A DNA stretch of 64,000 nt, taken from assembly GCF_021462225.1 (NCBI RefSeq), contig NC_061818.1, forward strand, positions 22,021,978-22,085,977. The letters are read 5' to 3'. A model generated the notes under the pieces. That model did no database searches. It saw nothing but the letters and a program-made list of their open reading frames with translations, and was not told the origin of the DNA. Positions within the stretch are counted from its first letter, which is position 1; every line of letters begins with the position of its first letter. Below, in pieces: positions 1-12,038 of the stretch. This DNA comes from Girardinichthys multiradiatus. Its lineage: Eukaryota; Chordata; Actinopteri; Cyprinodontiformes; Goodeidae. The translations under genes were made by a program, and so were the position numbers.

Positions 1-186
1 GGCCAAAATTCATCCACTGTGATCTAAAAGATTCATTGCAGTTGTTGCTGCGAAGGCAAGGAAACTGGTAATACTTTTTTATATAACTATAATGGCATTT
101 GACAAAGTTAGAATGAAAGTTTTTATAGTTTTTTTTCATCACATTTTCAAAGTTAATACCAGCTTATAAACCAAGATCAATGGCTA

Positions 187-687
187 TGTCAGGGGTAGTG
201 TAGCGGAGGACCCCGGAATGCCGATGGACAGGCAGCATGATGGTAGGTGAATAAACTGATTTAATAAATGAAACTTACTTCAGCAGGTGGTGGCAAAAAC
301 AGACATGGACAGGCAGGCAAGACAGGCTTGGCATAAACTTGACATGAGTCGAAACAACAACAGAGTGAAGTGATCCATAATGTTTCCCCGAGGAATGAAC
401 AGAACAGAGGTGTATATATAGAACAAGAACCAGGTGAAACGAGGAGACTGAATGCTAGGTGCAGGTGAACCGAATAAAGTTGATTGACAGACATGAGAGA
501 ACAAAACGTGGCTGAAGCTAAACAGAGACTCTTAAATACAAACTTAAACACAACTAGTAAACCATGAAACTAAAGCATAACCAGATCCAAAAACCTAACT
601 TGACAAAACATGAACTAGAAGACAAAAACTAAAGTATGACCAGGAAAATAACAGAAGCATGATTCAAAACCAATCAAGAATAATAAC

Positions 688-731
<44 letters not shown>

Positions 732-779
732 GAAGAAGAAGAAGAAGAAGAACCCCAAAAACACCCACAAATCATGACA
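187..779 (-). mobile_element. Solo LTR, Ty3/gypsy-like, with 5-bp target duplication
   Basis: On the minus strand the element runs from TGTCATGATTTG (starting at 779) to CCCCTGACA (ending at 187), so its ends match TG...CA with a longer inverted core TGTCA/TGACA. It is flanked by identical 5-bp direct repeats, GGCTA on the + strand at 182-186 and 780-784. No internal retroviral genes are present, which is the signature of a solo LTR left by LTR-LTR recombination. It carries a (TAA)n/(GAA)n microsatellite at about 679-752 and a TATATATA stretch at 412-420. A second, diverged family member lies at 3939-4527. Confidence 0.75.
679..752. repeat. (TAA)n followed by (GAA)n microsatellite
   Basis: This is a run of ATA/AAT trinucleotides to about 731 followed directly by AGA/GAA trinucleotides to 752. 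It lies inside the solo LTR, and the poly-Ile/poly-Arg open frame over it is an artefact. Confidence 0.9.
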
Positions 780-1039
780 GGCTAATGTTTGACCAAACAC
801 CATCTCCAGATTTACACCAGGGGACCCCTGTTGTGACACAGTATTCTGTGCTTTAAAATTGTAAGTCCATCTTAAATGACACCTCCGATTTCTTTGTCTT
901 AACAGGAAAAATTACTAAAGTCTCTAAAGTATTAAATCCTATTGTGATTTTTCTGCTGCTTTAAGTAAAAAAAGCACAACCATCAGTAATTGTCAGATCT
1001 TGGTGCAGCACTTTACATTTTAGGACACCTAGTTGGACA

Positions 1040-1240
1040 CCCACGTCTTTTTATTTTTCAGTTGTGTCATACTCCATTTTCAGATATTTGGACTGAACAG
1101 TGCTTTAAACCTCTCCACCACCTTCTCACATGGCCTTCACAGAACAGCTTTATTTACACCTAGATGCTAAAATTGTTACTAATTATGTGATTTCTAAAGG
1201 CAATAGATTACCCTGGATTTTAGTTTAAGTAGAACAGAGG
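1040..1240 (-). mobile_element. Small Tc1-like remnant
   Basis: The sequence resembles the terminal region of the abundant fish Tc1-like family also seen at 54.2-55.0 kb: a stretch near TTGGACTGAACA and CACAGAACAGCTTTATTTA, then CTGGATTTTAGTTTAAG. It is short, diverged and without an open frame. Confidence 0.45.
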
Positions 1241-2198
1241 GAGTTGAATTAAAGAGCACAACACACTGTTTTGTTTTCTATTTGTACAAAATTGTTAAAA
1301 CCACTTAGTTTTCCTTCCTCTCATAATTCTGCACTGTTTTGTGTCGGTGTACCACAGAAAATCCCAGTAAAAATTATTGATGATAGAGGTTGGACTACTT
1401 CTACAAATCATTGTAAAGCTGCATGTTGGTCTGAGCGGTCTGTCCCCTTCCAGCTGCGCAGTTCTGCCGTCAGGACGGAAAGCAAACGAGACCTGCTCCA
1501 GAAGCAAGAACAGCTCCTCTGTACACTGTATGGTGAAGAGGCTTTACAGTAGCCTTCAGCCAAGTGTTCAGGGTTGGAGAAGCTAAAAATATCCAAAATG
1601 AAGTCAAATGTCACACAATGCTCAGGTGTTGTGAGTTGAGCCTTCTGGTGTGTGCAACAGATTCAGAAGTTTTAACTGAGCTCCTGAGGGAGGCTCTACA
1701 TCAGCCCACATGAACTGAATAACAAGTTCAGTCACTGAAAGTATGTAGATACACTAAATGAAACTGCAAATATATTCAAGTCACATTATATGCAGGGAGC
1801 ATGTGCGAACACTTTTCTAAAAAAAGTAAAGTCCGCTATGATTTGTGAGTCAGTTAAACTGCATTTTAAAAACAACACATGCAACAGCTTTTCTGGTCAT
1901 TTTCATGCTTCATAGCAGCACATTTGAAGAAAAAATACTGGAACATGGGGATGTTTACAACCGAGTTGCATCATATTCTTTCTTTTCATTTTTCTTACAA
2001 CACATTCCATTAAAAAATACCGTGGAGACCAGAGATTACGCTGTTGAATGTGAAATATTTCCCCTTATTTCTTGATTGCACTCCAAATGTTTTTAGAGGA
2101 TGGCACCTCAGTCTCTTTTACGTCAGAGCAATATAGTTGGGTCATGTCAGCATGCATGTGTGTTTGATGATAGCTGGCATTACATATCCATTTTCAGT

Positions 2199-2236
2199 GT
2201 TATACAGCCTGTGCTTTCATGCACAGGCTGTATAAC
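2199..2236. repeat. Perfect 16-bp inverted repeat with 6-nt loop
   Basis: The arm GTTATACAGCCTGTGC (2199-2214) pairs exactly with its complement at 2221-2236 around the loop TTTCAT. No known element boundary was recognised at this point. Confidence 0.85.
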
Positions 2237-2454
2237 AATGTGAGATAAATGACCCAACGCTCAGGCTAATCAGACACAGCCCAAAGAAACATCTGGCAAT
2301 GGAAAAGGTATCCTAAAAGACTAATCTTGGGAGGAATGGGTGCTTTCAGGGTATCCGAACATTGAGTAAATTTTCCTCAAACAAGAAAAATGTGTTTAAA
2401 TTGTTCAGCTTCACAATAAACTATAGGATTAGCTTTGGCAGTTTGCCAAGGACT

Positions 2455-2835
2455 ATTCTGTATCAAACTCCATTTCTGACCAGCTTCCCTGCCCTTACTT
2501 TTTCTTTAAAAATGTGTTTTCTGCTTTACACTCCTTAGTAAAGACCAGATTTGTGCAGTGCACAACTATTATTTGTCCAGTCTACAAATTTTCCCACATG
2601 AGCTTTGGCTCTCTGCCGCCCCTCCAGAGTTCCCACGGACCTCTGGGCTACTCTGATTAATGCTCTCATTACTCTGTCTGTCAGTTTATGTGGATGGCCA
2701 TATCTTGGTAGGTTTGTAGTTATGCCATGTGCTTTCCATGTTCTGATGACGGATCAAACAGTGCTCTGTGAGAAGTCCAAAGCTTGGGATATTGTTATAT
2801 GTTACTATCTTGTTATATGTTTGTCGTTGTATTAG
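2455..2835 (-). mobile_element. Tc1-like transposase remnant (helix-turn-helix region)
   Basis: Read on the minus strand, this piece corresponds to the DNA-binding part of a degenerate Tc1 transposase of the same family as 54.18-54.99 kb. Shared landmarks on the + strand are the GGATGGCCATATCTTGGTAG-type block, the GATCAAACAGTGCTCTGTGA block and AAAGCTTGGGATATT. It is fragmentary, with no intact frame. Confidence 0.55.
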
Positions 2836-2889
2836 TTGTAACATGAAAAAATATGAAATTTGCCAGACATTGATCGATATGCCTTCCAC

Positions 2890-3930
2890 ATTATTCTAAC
2901 ATCAGCAAGTTACCCAAAAACACTGAATATTTCATAGCTATTTTGTTTTGATTATAAATATTCATGAGCCAACAGTCCAAAATGAATATTTTCAGACCAA
3001 AATGAAACATTTCCCTGCAGTATTATTTGTTCTACATGACACAAACACGCAACATCGGCTCTTCTTTTACCAGTTTAGACAGTAACTTCAATAAGGCCAG
3101 AAGCTCCCAGGAACACACACTAAAGCGTGACCACTTTCACTGAGCATTTAATCACATACATCAGGCAGCTTTGGAGCTCTGATGGCCACATTAAGTCTTT
3201 CAAGGAGTGAGTGGATGTGATTTGTGCACTTTTTAGCTTGCTTGTTGTGTGTTTGTGTGTCTGGACTGTTGATTAATTAAAGGAGGACATGTTGGACCTT
3301 AGTGAGGCATCCCTGAAATGATTAATTGTGACTGTCAGGGCCCTCAGCTGGGTGTCTCCCTGCGTCAGGACCCGGACAAAGGATTACACAGACCTTCTGT
3401 AACCTCGGTCTGTGTCTTTTTGTGCCCGGGTCTCGCATCAAAGCCCCAACAGGAGACATTAGCATTTTTAATGAGTGGGACGCTCCTCATGCTGGCACAG
3501 CAGTTTGGATTGCTTTCATTTGGACAACAATGGAGAATGGAGGGGAGACACCAATGGAGATGAGAGAAACATACAGACACATCAAACAAAATACAACATT
3601 GCAGAAAAATTTTTACATTTGTCCACTAGAAGCAACAGAGACACGTTCAGTCTATTCCAAAAATGATTGGCTTTGCTCTCATAGAACCAGAACATTTTAC
3701 AAAACACACTTTCTTCAGACAAATAAATGGCCTTTCAAAGAACAATTGATGCAAAATATTCAATCATAAATGCACAAAACACAAAAATATGTGGCCAGTC
3801 ACAAACTGGTCTTCTATAAACTGGACAAACTTAAGCTTCTTGGTGACATCCACTGTCTGCTTGTTCAAGCAAAGTCCTTGCACAACCTATGAAGACTTTC
3901 CAAAGATACAGAAAAAATAAATAGTTAATA
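2890..3930. other. Gene-free stretch
   Basis: No exon, RNA gene or mobile element was recognised. The part around 3310-3560 is less AT-rich and has chance open frames on both strands without any family resemblance. Confidence 0.4.
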
Positions 3931-3938
3931 CAATCCTG

Positions 3939-4527
3939 TGTTATGATTTGGGTTTGTTTGGTTTCGGGTTTTTTCTTTATGTTTTTCACAGTTAAGGTTT
4001 TGAATCGTTCTTCTGTTTATTAATATTATTAATTATTATTGTTAGATTTTTGAATCATGTTTCTGTTTGTTTTTTCTGGTCATGCTTTAGTTTTGTCGTC
4101 TCGTTCAGGTTTTGTCAAGTTTGGTTTTTGGATCTGGTTATGCTTTTGTTTCATGTTTTTCTAGTTTCTGTTAATTTTGGTCCTCTGTTTTGCTCCAGCC
4201 ACGTTTTGTTCTTCTGTCAATTAAGTTTATTTGGATCACCTACACCTATTAATTTGTCTTCTTGTTTCACCTGGTCACGCTCCATAAATACACACCTGTT
4301 CAGTTATTCATCGCGGAATCATTTTCAAATCATGCTCATGTCTAGTTCTCAGATCATGCTCATTTCTTGTTTTTTGGATCATGCCATACCTGTTTTGCCT
4401 GCTTGTTTATTGTTTTGTTCCTCCCTCTTCTTATAAGAGAGTTTTTTGTTAATTAAATCTTTTTTATTTACTTACTGTCATGCTGCCTACTAGTCTGTTT
4501 TCTCGGGTCCTCTATCTCGCAAACCAT
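3939..4527 (+). mobile_element. LTR-like copy, same family as 187-779, opposite orientation
   Basis: It begins TGTTATGATTTGGG and is collinear with the minus strand of the solo LTR at 187-779. Shared blocks include TTTTTGGATCTGGTTATGCT, GCCACGTTTTGTTCT, a TTATTA-rich stretch in the same place, a TAAATACACACCTGTTC block and CATGCTGCCT...GGGTCCTCTAT near the end. The 3' terminus is diverged and no matching target duplication was found. Confidence 0.6.
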
Positions 4528-5033
4528 GGCCTAATGACCAAGGCCCTCTTACTTATAATGACCTAATGACTGTCTCCTCTTACTTATAGTTCCAGAAACC
4601 CAAAGGGGAAAAGATTGACAGCTCCAATAAGTTTGAGGTAAATCCTCTGAACATTAATCAAACTATTACACTCAGAAACCCTTTTGTTTGAAGCAAAGTA
4701 TATAACATGGAATACCCCTACAAAACCAACTACATTAAACAAACCAGGAATCCAAACACTTCATAAAAAAACTGAGCAAACCACATATGTTACGAAAACC
4801 GCTTAGTTTAGTGATTTAGGTTTAAAATTCACGATTTCCAGAACTCTCCTAAACCACAAAGTATGACATCCCACAATTCTAGTGATCCACATCTGTGTAG
4901 CCTGTTATCCAGCAGAGTCTGTAGATAAGCTGAAAGGTCTCTCAAAAGCCTGTTTTTTCTGCACCAAATTGATTTCTGTGCTGGGTCTTCTTCAGTCCAT
5001 ATAATACAACTTTGCATTAAGTGTCAGAGTCTG

Positions 5034-5650
5034 AGTGTGTGTGTGTGTGTGTTTGGTGTACTTGTCTTCATACTCTTTCAGTGTTTCAGTTGTTGCTGGA
5101 GTTCTCAGGTGCGCTGGATGACAGGTGTTTTCCATTTGCTGATTGCTTGGAGGAGTAATTAAACCGGAGGCTGCCAGCACTTCGTTGCCAGAGTGTTTGC
5201 CTTAGTGGTAACAAGCTCAGCCACTAGTGATTTTGTGCTTCATTTTTGAAACCCAAGTAACTTTGCATTTTGTTCCCATGCAGGTTTCTACCTGAGGCTT
5301 TGTTCCAGAGTTTCTCTGAGCTTCTGGATTTTCAACTACTGAATTAAGGAAGTACCTTCTTGTGGATTTCTCTCACCTCTGCCTGAACTTTTCGGACACG
5401 GACCAAGCTGGTGGCTTCCCGTTCCTTTCGACTCCGGGACCCAGGTATCAGTACACCCTGTTCCTTCCTCCATCTCAAACATCGGCACCTGAGCTCGATT
5501 AGGCTGACACCAAGCTCACAACGGAGAAGATGACTGAATGATCTTCCTTCGCAAGTTAAGACTCTGAATCTCTCTACCCCTGGTGGTTCTAGCTTCGACA
5601 ATTTAGAAAGCCATTTCTCAGATCTAAGTAATCAGTTGTCTTCATATCAT
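5034..5650 (+). repeat. Possible LTR-like interspersed repeat beside a (TG)n tract
   Basis: A (TG)9 tract (5034-5051) is followed by sequence around AACCGGAGGCTGCCAGCACT and CAAGCTCAGCCACTAGTG. This resembles LTR-type repeats common in fish genomes, but I see no paired ends or coding capacity. The assignment rests on impression only. Confidence 0.3.
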
Positions 5651-6129
5651 TCGTTTGTTCACCAGTCCATTCGTCTTCCTTCCCATAGAGTTGGTGTTTC
5701 CAGTCCTTGTTCCAGAATTACTTTCCTGACCATAAAACCCGTACAACTTTCCCTTCTGAGTGTTCTCAGTATGTGGGTCAAATATATACCGGAAATGACA
5801 ATAAAAACAGCACATAAGCTGATCAGCTACAACATCCTCTTCAGAGTTGCTAATATCTCTGAACACATCAGCTGGCAGTGATGTGCGGTGAGATCAGAAG
5901 TCAGGTAGGCAAACAAGAAGTCACTGAGTATTTATACTGAAGCACCCAATAAAACAGTCATTGAATCATATTTTGAGCCTACAGCACATACTGAACCTTT
6001 AATAATATGTATGCATACATCAATTTCAACTATGCTCATAATGGCATCAAACAATATCAACTAACACATCTCTGAATACTGTGTTAGAAAAAGAGGGAGA
6101 AAATGCGGAGAGCGGGACGGATGAGAACA

Positions 6130-6560
6130 TATGGCCAACAGATTTGCAGTGCTTTCCCACCAATATTTACACATGTTTTTTCCTTATGTCATCTGTTTTG
6201 TGAAGTACACCAGCCCTTTCTGCAGCAACACACCCACAAAGCATGATCTTGCCACTTCTGTACTTCACAGTTGGGATGGTGTTCTCACCAAATGTAAAAA
6301 CAGTCTTCACAACCAAAAACTTTAACTTTACTTTCACCAGACCAATGGGTCAAAAATGAAGGTTATATCCCTGAGTGCATTTGCAAATGTTTTATGTTGC
6401 TTTCAGAGTAACATTATTATAATGCTTCCATTTGGTTTAGGGAACTCCTCAGACATTTAAGCAACTTCCTGGATATTCATAACAGAAAAACAGAAGGTTA
6501 TTGTTTGATCGGTGTGTGCTCTATTCTTTTTTTTAATCGGTGAAGGCATCTCAAACAAAC
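6130..6560 (-). mobile_element. Tc1-like remnant
   Basis: The block around CAGCAACACACCCACAAAGC and TTCACAGTTGGGATGGTGTT is the reverse complement of the catalytic-region coding sequence common in fish Tc1 transposases. Stops and deletions abound. Confidence 0.5.
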
Positions 6561-7195
6561 ACAAGCACCTCTGTTCCTCTGCAGCAGGTTGTTTGAATGA
6601 GGTTAGTGTTTAGAAAAAGATGAAAATGGACATTACTTCAGCTTTGCAACCTTCAGGAGAGCTTAAAGCAGCAATAAACATATGCTGCCTATGTCATCTG
6701 ACATATATTATATGTTCATTACAGGAAAAACTGGCTTTGTTGGCTGTGTTTGAACCCAATAACAGAAGTCTGAGGAGAAAAAAACTGAACAGGGGAAAAA
6801 AAGTTGGAAATATTTAGATAAATAAATGGCAGCAGCTTAAAAATGGATGAGATTAATCCAGTAGGAGCCATCGTCAGTTTTAAAGTTAAATGTTACCATT
6901 TTGCTTTCTGTGGTTCACATCAGAGAATCCTTGACTGCATGATTTCAACCCAAAATTACTATTTTAATGTCTGTGATGCAGATTCCCACCAATAGACAGG
7001 ATGCTAGAAAATATCTGTCTTCCGAGGCTTAATAACCCTTTAGAAGTCCATTATCTTTGCCAGGCAGTTTACCAGCACCCACCACATCTGCCACTTTTGA
7101 ACCTTATGGACAGCTGAGTCCAGTAGAACAAAGACACTGTTTATGTGGATCTTTGTGAGCTCACTCTTCTCCTCTTTGCTCAGTTTGTATCCGTC

Positions 7196-7273
7196 AAACA
7201 CACACGCACACACACATACACACACACACTCACACACACGCACACACACACACACACACACACTCACACACAC
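7196..7273. repeat. (CA)n microsatellite
   Basis: A tract of CA dinucleotides about 78 bp long with a few CG, TA and TC interruptions. Open frames across it are artefacts. Confidence 0.95.
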
Positions 7274-7399
7274 GTGGCAATGCCTCCCCCAGTTTTGCCT
7301 TTGTGGATGACGCTCAGATATGAACTTGTTTTGATGTGACCCATCAAAGCAGAGATCGGGGTGTGACAGGAGCATCCCTCGACGTTTCCTGTGTTCTCC

Positions 7400-9900
7400 C
7401 GCTGTCCGGCGAGCGGACGCACGGTCAGGAGCCGGGGCTGAGCCGCTAGAAACCTTTTACTCTACCACCTGATGGGTGCATGCGAGACACTTCAAATAAG
7501 AATCAGGGAAATAGGAAAAAAATCTTCAGTTTGCTTCACATGCAAAACGACAAGTGTGTGTCAGATGTTTGTGTGTAGCATGTGCACTGGACCACTCTCT
7601 CTTCATAACAGATGAAAATGTTGACTCTCTTGCATCAGGTCTCTCATTATTCACTCTTGGGGGTACAGACTCTTCCCCACTATCTGCAGCTTGTATAGAC
7701 ATCTTTTCCGATGTCTAACTTACTCAGGTACATAAGACACAGGAGACATTTTCTATCGTTGAACTGGTAACCACACAGCCCTGCTCTGGCTCGAACACGT
7801 ATTGAATGTTGAACACAGGGAGGCTCCGCCTTTATTACCTTTTATAATAGTGCGTAACCTTCCACTCTACAAAGTAGTGCCAACCCAAAAATACAAGTGG
7901 CATACATTGTACTCAACAGAAAAGCGACCAGGAGAACCAAAGCAGCTCTCATCTCTCAGCCAGTGCGCTCCAACTGGTGGCGGTTCTGGAATGAGTGGCA
8001 CTCCTTTCCTTCTGCAGGTCTCCAACCAATCAAAATGCAGAAAATCATCTAAAACTTGTTTAAGCTGCAAATGACAGATACATTCGGGGAATTAGGGAAT
8101 GGCACAGGTGCCCCAGCTGTCAGAGGTCAGACTGTTTTACGGATTTTATGAATGCTAATTTTTAAATCTCAGCAAAAACCACATTTAGACCCAGCAGCTT
8201 TGCTTTGTGTAAATCAAGATGAAATACACTGCATAGATCAGGATTAGGTGTAGATCAGGATTAGGTGTAGACTTGGTATTCACCCCAGTCTAAATGAGGT
8301 CTTCATGTAGTTGAGTTTGATTTGTGTTGATCTTAAGTCACACAATAATCAACATATAATTAGCATATTTGTAAGCTATGATTAATGGGTAATAGTTTGC
8401 AACTTGTAGTAGTTGGGTAACATCAATATGGTGGCCAATCAGATATCAGTAGGTGTCATTGTCCCTTGTATCCATCTCTGGATCTATAGGAACATGTATC
8501 TGTGTACATTCGAGATCTAAGCACCACTGATCCAATATAGGAAAAAACACAGTTATTTTGTTTTAGGGTGATCTGTATCTGTAAGATGTCTTCTGGTATT
8601 GTGGAAGATTTTGAATTTGATCCCTTATCCAAACTGCTTTCCTCTCCATATATGAAGCACTGTCATTGCTGTGGCCTGATGAGATCTGATCAGCCTCCAT
8701 GGACCTTATGTAACCAATGTGCAAATGTTCTGCCTCCGTCCACCTGTTTATCCTCACACCGTTCAAAATTTTTCTTTTGTAGTTTATCTGATTTACAGTC
8801 AGCAACAGAAATGTGTCACTGGTAAACAATTTACAAAGCTGGTTTTGGCTTTGCTCACTCTACCTTTTTCCTCTCAGACTCTGTAATGAGGAAGATGATG
8901 AGAAATGGTAGACTTTGCAAACATATCTTGTTGCAAACAGTCATCAGACTTTTTTAGATCAAAAAGAGGAGGAGCCCAAACAGATCCCACACGTTTAAAG
9001 ACAGGAGAACAGTTGCTGCAGTTTCTCCATTGTTCAGGTTCTGGATAGCCCAATGAAGTCTGTGTTTAACAATCAAGACCGAGTTGATCCCTTGTTTAAC
9101 CAAAAAAGCACTCAGTTGATAAGTGTGCTGTTGCAAAAAAGTATATTAAAATCTGTTTGCTGAAGATTTTCAACACATCCATAATAATAAAATAATCAAA
9201 ACAAAGTCTATCAACACAAATTGCTTAACTAAAAAGGATAATAGTTTTTTTGTGTCCTGAATATGATGCAGTACAGCCAAAGATCGGTAAAAAACTCCTT
9301 CAAGTTGATCTTCAAGACCAATCAACTGCTGCCAGAAAACTGACAATATTCATGCCTTAATATGAAAAATATCAGTTGTTCACAAACATATCCAGTTATT
9401 CTGCTTGACGACAAGAGGATTTACCATCAGTCTGTTGGCTGTTTTCTCTCAAACATCTAAAAAAATTAGCCGAGTGACTTCATGTTAACCTAGTCTTCAG
9501 TAGAGCCACCTGAAAGGCAAATCCCTGCTTTTAAATACAGAGGCCCATGGCTTCGTTCCTTCATTTGCAGCTAATACGGCTGATGGTTTGAAATGGCAGT
9601 AGCGATAATAGGAAGCAAGATGGGAACTTTAACTGTTCAAGCTAAAGTGGTGAAATATCAGCAGAGGCCATAGCTGCAGTTCAAAGCGTATCAGTGTTTG
9701 AATCTTAACAAGGAGGAAAAAAAGACCCCTGTGCATATGGAGAGAGGGCAGAGCCGGGCTTAGATCTTCAACCTCTGCACACACAAACATGCATTAATTC
9801 ACATGCACCGACATCAAAAACACAAACATTAAAGGGCACGCAGACAATCACATCAAGACACACAGAAAGGAGAGCCACAAGAGTGCCAGCTCACAAACAG
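7400..9900. other. Gene-free stretch
   Basis: AT-rich sequence without recognisable exons or elements. A short direct duplication of a unit reading about GATCAGGATTAGGTGTA occurs at 8238-8272. No open frame shows family resemblance. Confidence 0.4.
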
Positions 9901-9939
9901 TCAAAAAGCAAACAAGCTCATGTGCAGACATCAAGAAAC

Positions 9940-9949
9940 CACACACACA

Positions 9950-10021
<72 letters not shown>
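9940..10021. repeat. (CA)n microsatellite
   Basis: A nearly pure CA repeat of about 80 bp. The Cys/Val-repeat open frames over it on the minus strand are artefacts. Confidence 0.97.
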
Positions 10022-10024
<3 letters not shown>

Positions 10025-10774
10025 GCACGGCGTGAGTCCTGTGTCCCTGGCTGGCCAGCTGCGGGAGGTCACACAGATGTGACAGTTCTGCTATCAGGCC
10101 AGCATTATGGCCTGCCGCTTTAAACACAGCCTTTTGAAGTCACACCAAAGTCAGACACTAGGATCTCTCATCTCCCATCTCCCTTTTAACACCGCAGTGC
10201 CGACATTTCATTCTGCCCTCCTTTTCATGCTGCCAGCTTTGAATTCTGCCTTTTAAAAGACTAATTTTAACTTGTTCAAGGCTGGAAAAACAGGCAGAGG
10301 CGCACTGTTAAAATTCTTCTTTTTCCAGACAAGTAACGAGCAATCAAAGATAGTCAAGGTTCACCAAAGTAACGCCATGTCTCTGATGCTGGATGTCAGG
10401 GGGGCTGATAAATGGAGTGTCGTGCTCCTCCGCTTTAATCTGCAGATTATTCTGATGTTTGAATTGTTGGGAAAATGATTGAGGCGCACCTCAATTTGCT
10501 CATTCTTCTCCTAACTTGCTGAAACATTCTGAAAATAAAAGGTAAAACTTATATGAAGCCATAAATACAAGCATTAATGCTCTGTCAACAATGGGATTTT
10601 TTATACAACAGATTTTTTCTGCATTCTTCATCCACATGTATCTTTTTTGGAAGCTTTCAGAAAATAGAAATTTTTGAAACTTTTGCTTTTTTTGGTTTGT
10701 GTCTGTTAACCAAGCAGCATTTCACTTTATTTCCCACTAGGGAAACTGTTTTCCACTAAACTCTATTACTCCAC

Positions 10775-11720
10775 TCCACGAAACCTGGGCAGTATGTTAA
10801 AAGTTCATGACTTGGGGGCCCTGTTGTGGATGTGGTGCTCGGTGGGGTCTGCCCTGTTGCGCGAGGCCTTTGCATTGCCGTTGCGGCATGCTGTGTGGTG
10901 GGGGAGCGGGGTGCGGCGGGGGTGCTTAGAGCAGGGCTGTGTGTGGAGCTTGCGCTGTGTGGGTGTGGCTTCATTGGCTTCTAGGCTATGGAGTTCACCT
11001 GTGGGGGTGTGCCTCTGTGGGGTGGCGATTTGTGGCGTTTGGGTTAGGGGGCATGTGTTCGATCTCGGTGTCCTTGTTGGAGGTGTCCCTGTAGGAAGGT
11101 TCATGTTGGGGTTCACTGGGGGTGGGAGACTCATGGGGTTAGGATCGGAGCTCATTGGGGGGTCGGGACTGCTCCGTCCTGGGGCGGCTCCGGTTGATGG
11201 GCTGGTTTGAGCTATGTGGACCCCTCTTTTGTACATAGCTGGATCTCCTGGACCAGCTTAGCCCCCCCCCATATTATGGGGGGCCTATTTCCTCCCCGCC
11301 ACACTACCTGCCGGTGGTTGCAGTCTCTGCCCACTGGTGTACTTGTGGTTCTCGGTGTCCGGGGCTTGGTGCTTTGGTGTGTGCTGGCTCACTCTGTCGG
11401 GCCTCTGCTTGGGGGGTGGTGTGTCCCGGGGTCGTGGGTCTCTGGAGTCCATGGCTGGATCTGCTCGGGCATGGACGGCTGCCGGTGGGGCCTGTGGGCC
11501 CGTCACTGCAGCTCCCTGGGGGGGGGGGGGTTGCGGTAGTCCCAGCGGTGGTTCTCCTGGGGTTCCTGTGCTTTGGGGGGCCTTTTGGATATCTGTGGCT
11601 TGGAACTCCTCAGTGTCCGTCCAGGGACCATGGGGCAGATCTGTGGGTCCTCACACTCGCTATTGCATACTATTTTGGAGAAACCTTGCATACAAAGGCG
11701 CGTCCACACTCATACTCATA
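10775..11720. repeat. G-rich, strand-asymmetric repeat-like block of unknown type
   Basis: About 0.95 kb of sequence has a very high G+T content on the + strand and many GGGG runs, including a run of about 13 G near 11518-11530. It contrasts sharply with the AT-rich flanks. Long open frames on both strands (for example 10794-11210 + and 10805-11236 -) follow from the base bias and show no domain. A Tc1 element abuts its right side at 11762. The nature of the block is not known to me. Confidence 0.5.
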
Positions 11721-11761
11721 GGTGTTAAGCTTCAGGTGTTGACAGATACACAGATGCTCTA

Positions 11762-11961
11762 CAGGTCCTTCTCAAAATATTAGCATATTGTGATAAAGTT
11801 CATTATTTTCCATAATGTCATGATGAAAATTTAACATTCATATATTTTAGATTCATTGCACACTAACTGAAATATTTCAGGTCTTTTATTGTCTTAATAC
11901 GGATGATTTTGGCATACAGCTCATGAAAACCCAAAATTCCTATCTCACAAAATTAGCATAT
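11762..11961 (+). repeat. Left 200-bp terminal inverted repeat of Tc1 copy 1
   Basis: Its complement is at 13172-13371. ATTAGCATAT motifs occur close to the outer end and at the inner end. Confidence 0.9.
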
Positions 11962-12038
11962 TTCATCCGACCAATAAAAGAAAAGTGTTTTTAATACAAA
12001 AAACGTCAACCTTCAAATAATCATGTACAGTTATGCAC

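Noticed and set aside
659..856. Poly-Ile/poly-Arg and poly-Leu open frames
   Set aside because: They are translations of the (TAA)n/(GAA)n microsatellite inside the solo LTR.
5344..5601. 85-codon minus-strand frame with Arg/Glu-rich sequence
   Set aside because: It lies in LTR-like repeat sequence, has no splice partner and no recognisable family.
9848..10127. Cys/Val-repeat frames on the minus strand
   Set aside because: They are translations of a (CA)n microsatellite.
10794..11783. Several 110-148 codon frames in the G-rich block, both strands
   Set aside because: They overlap each other in all phases and reflect base bias. No domain, signal or start context supports them.
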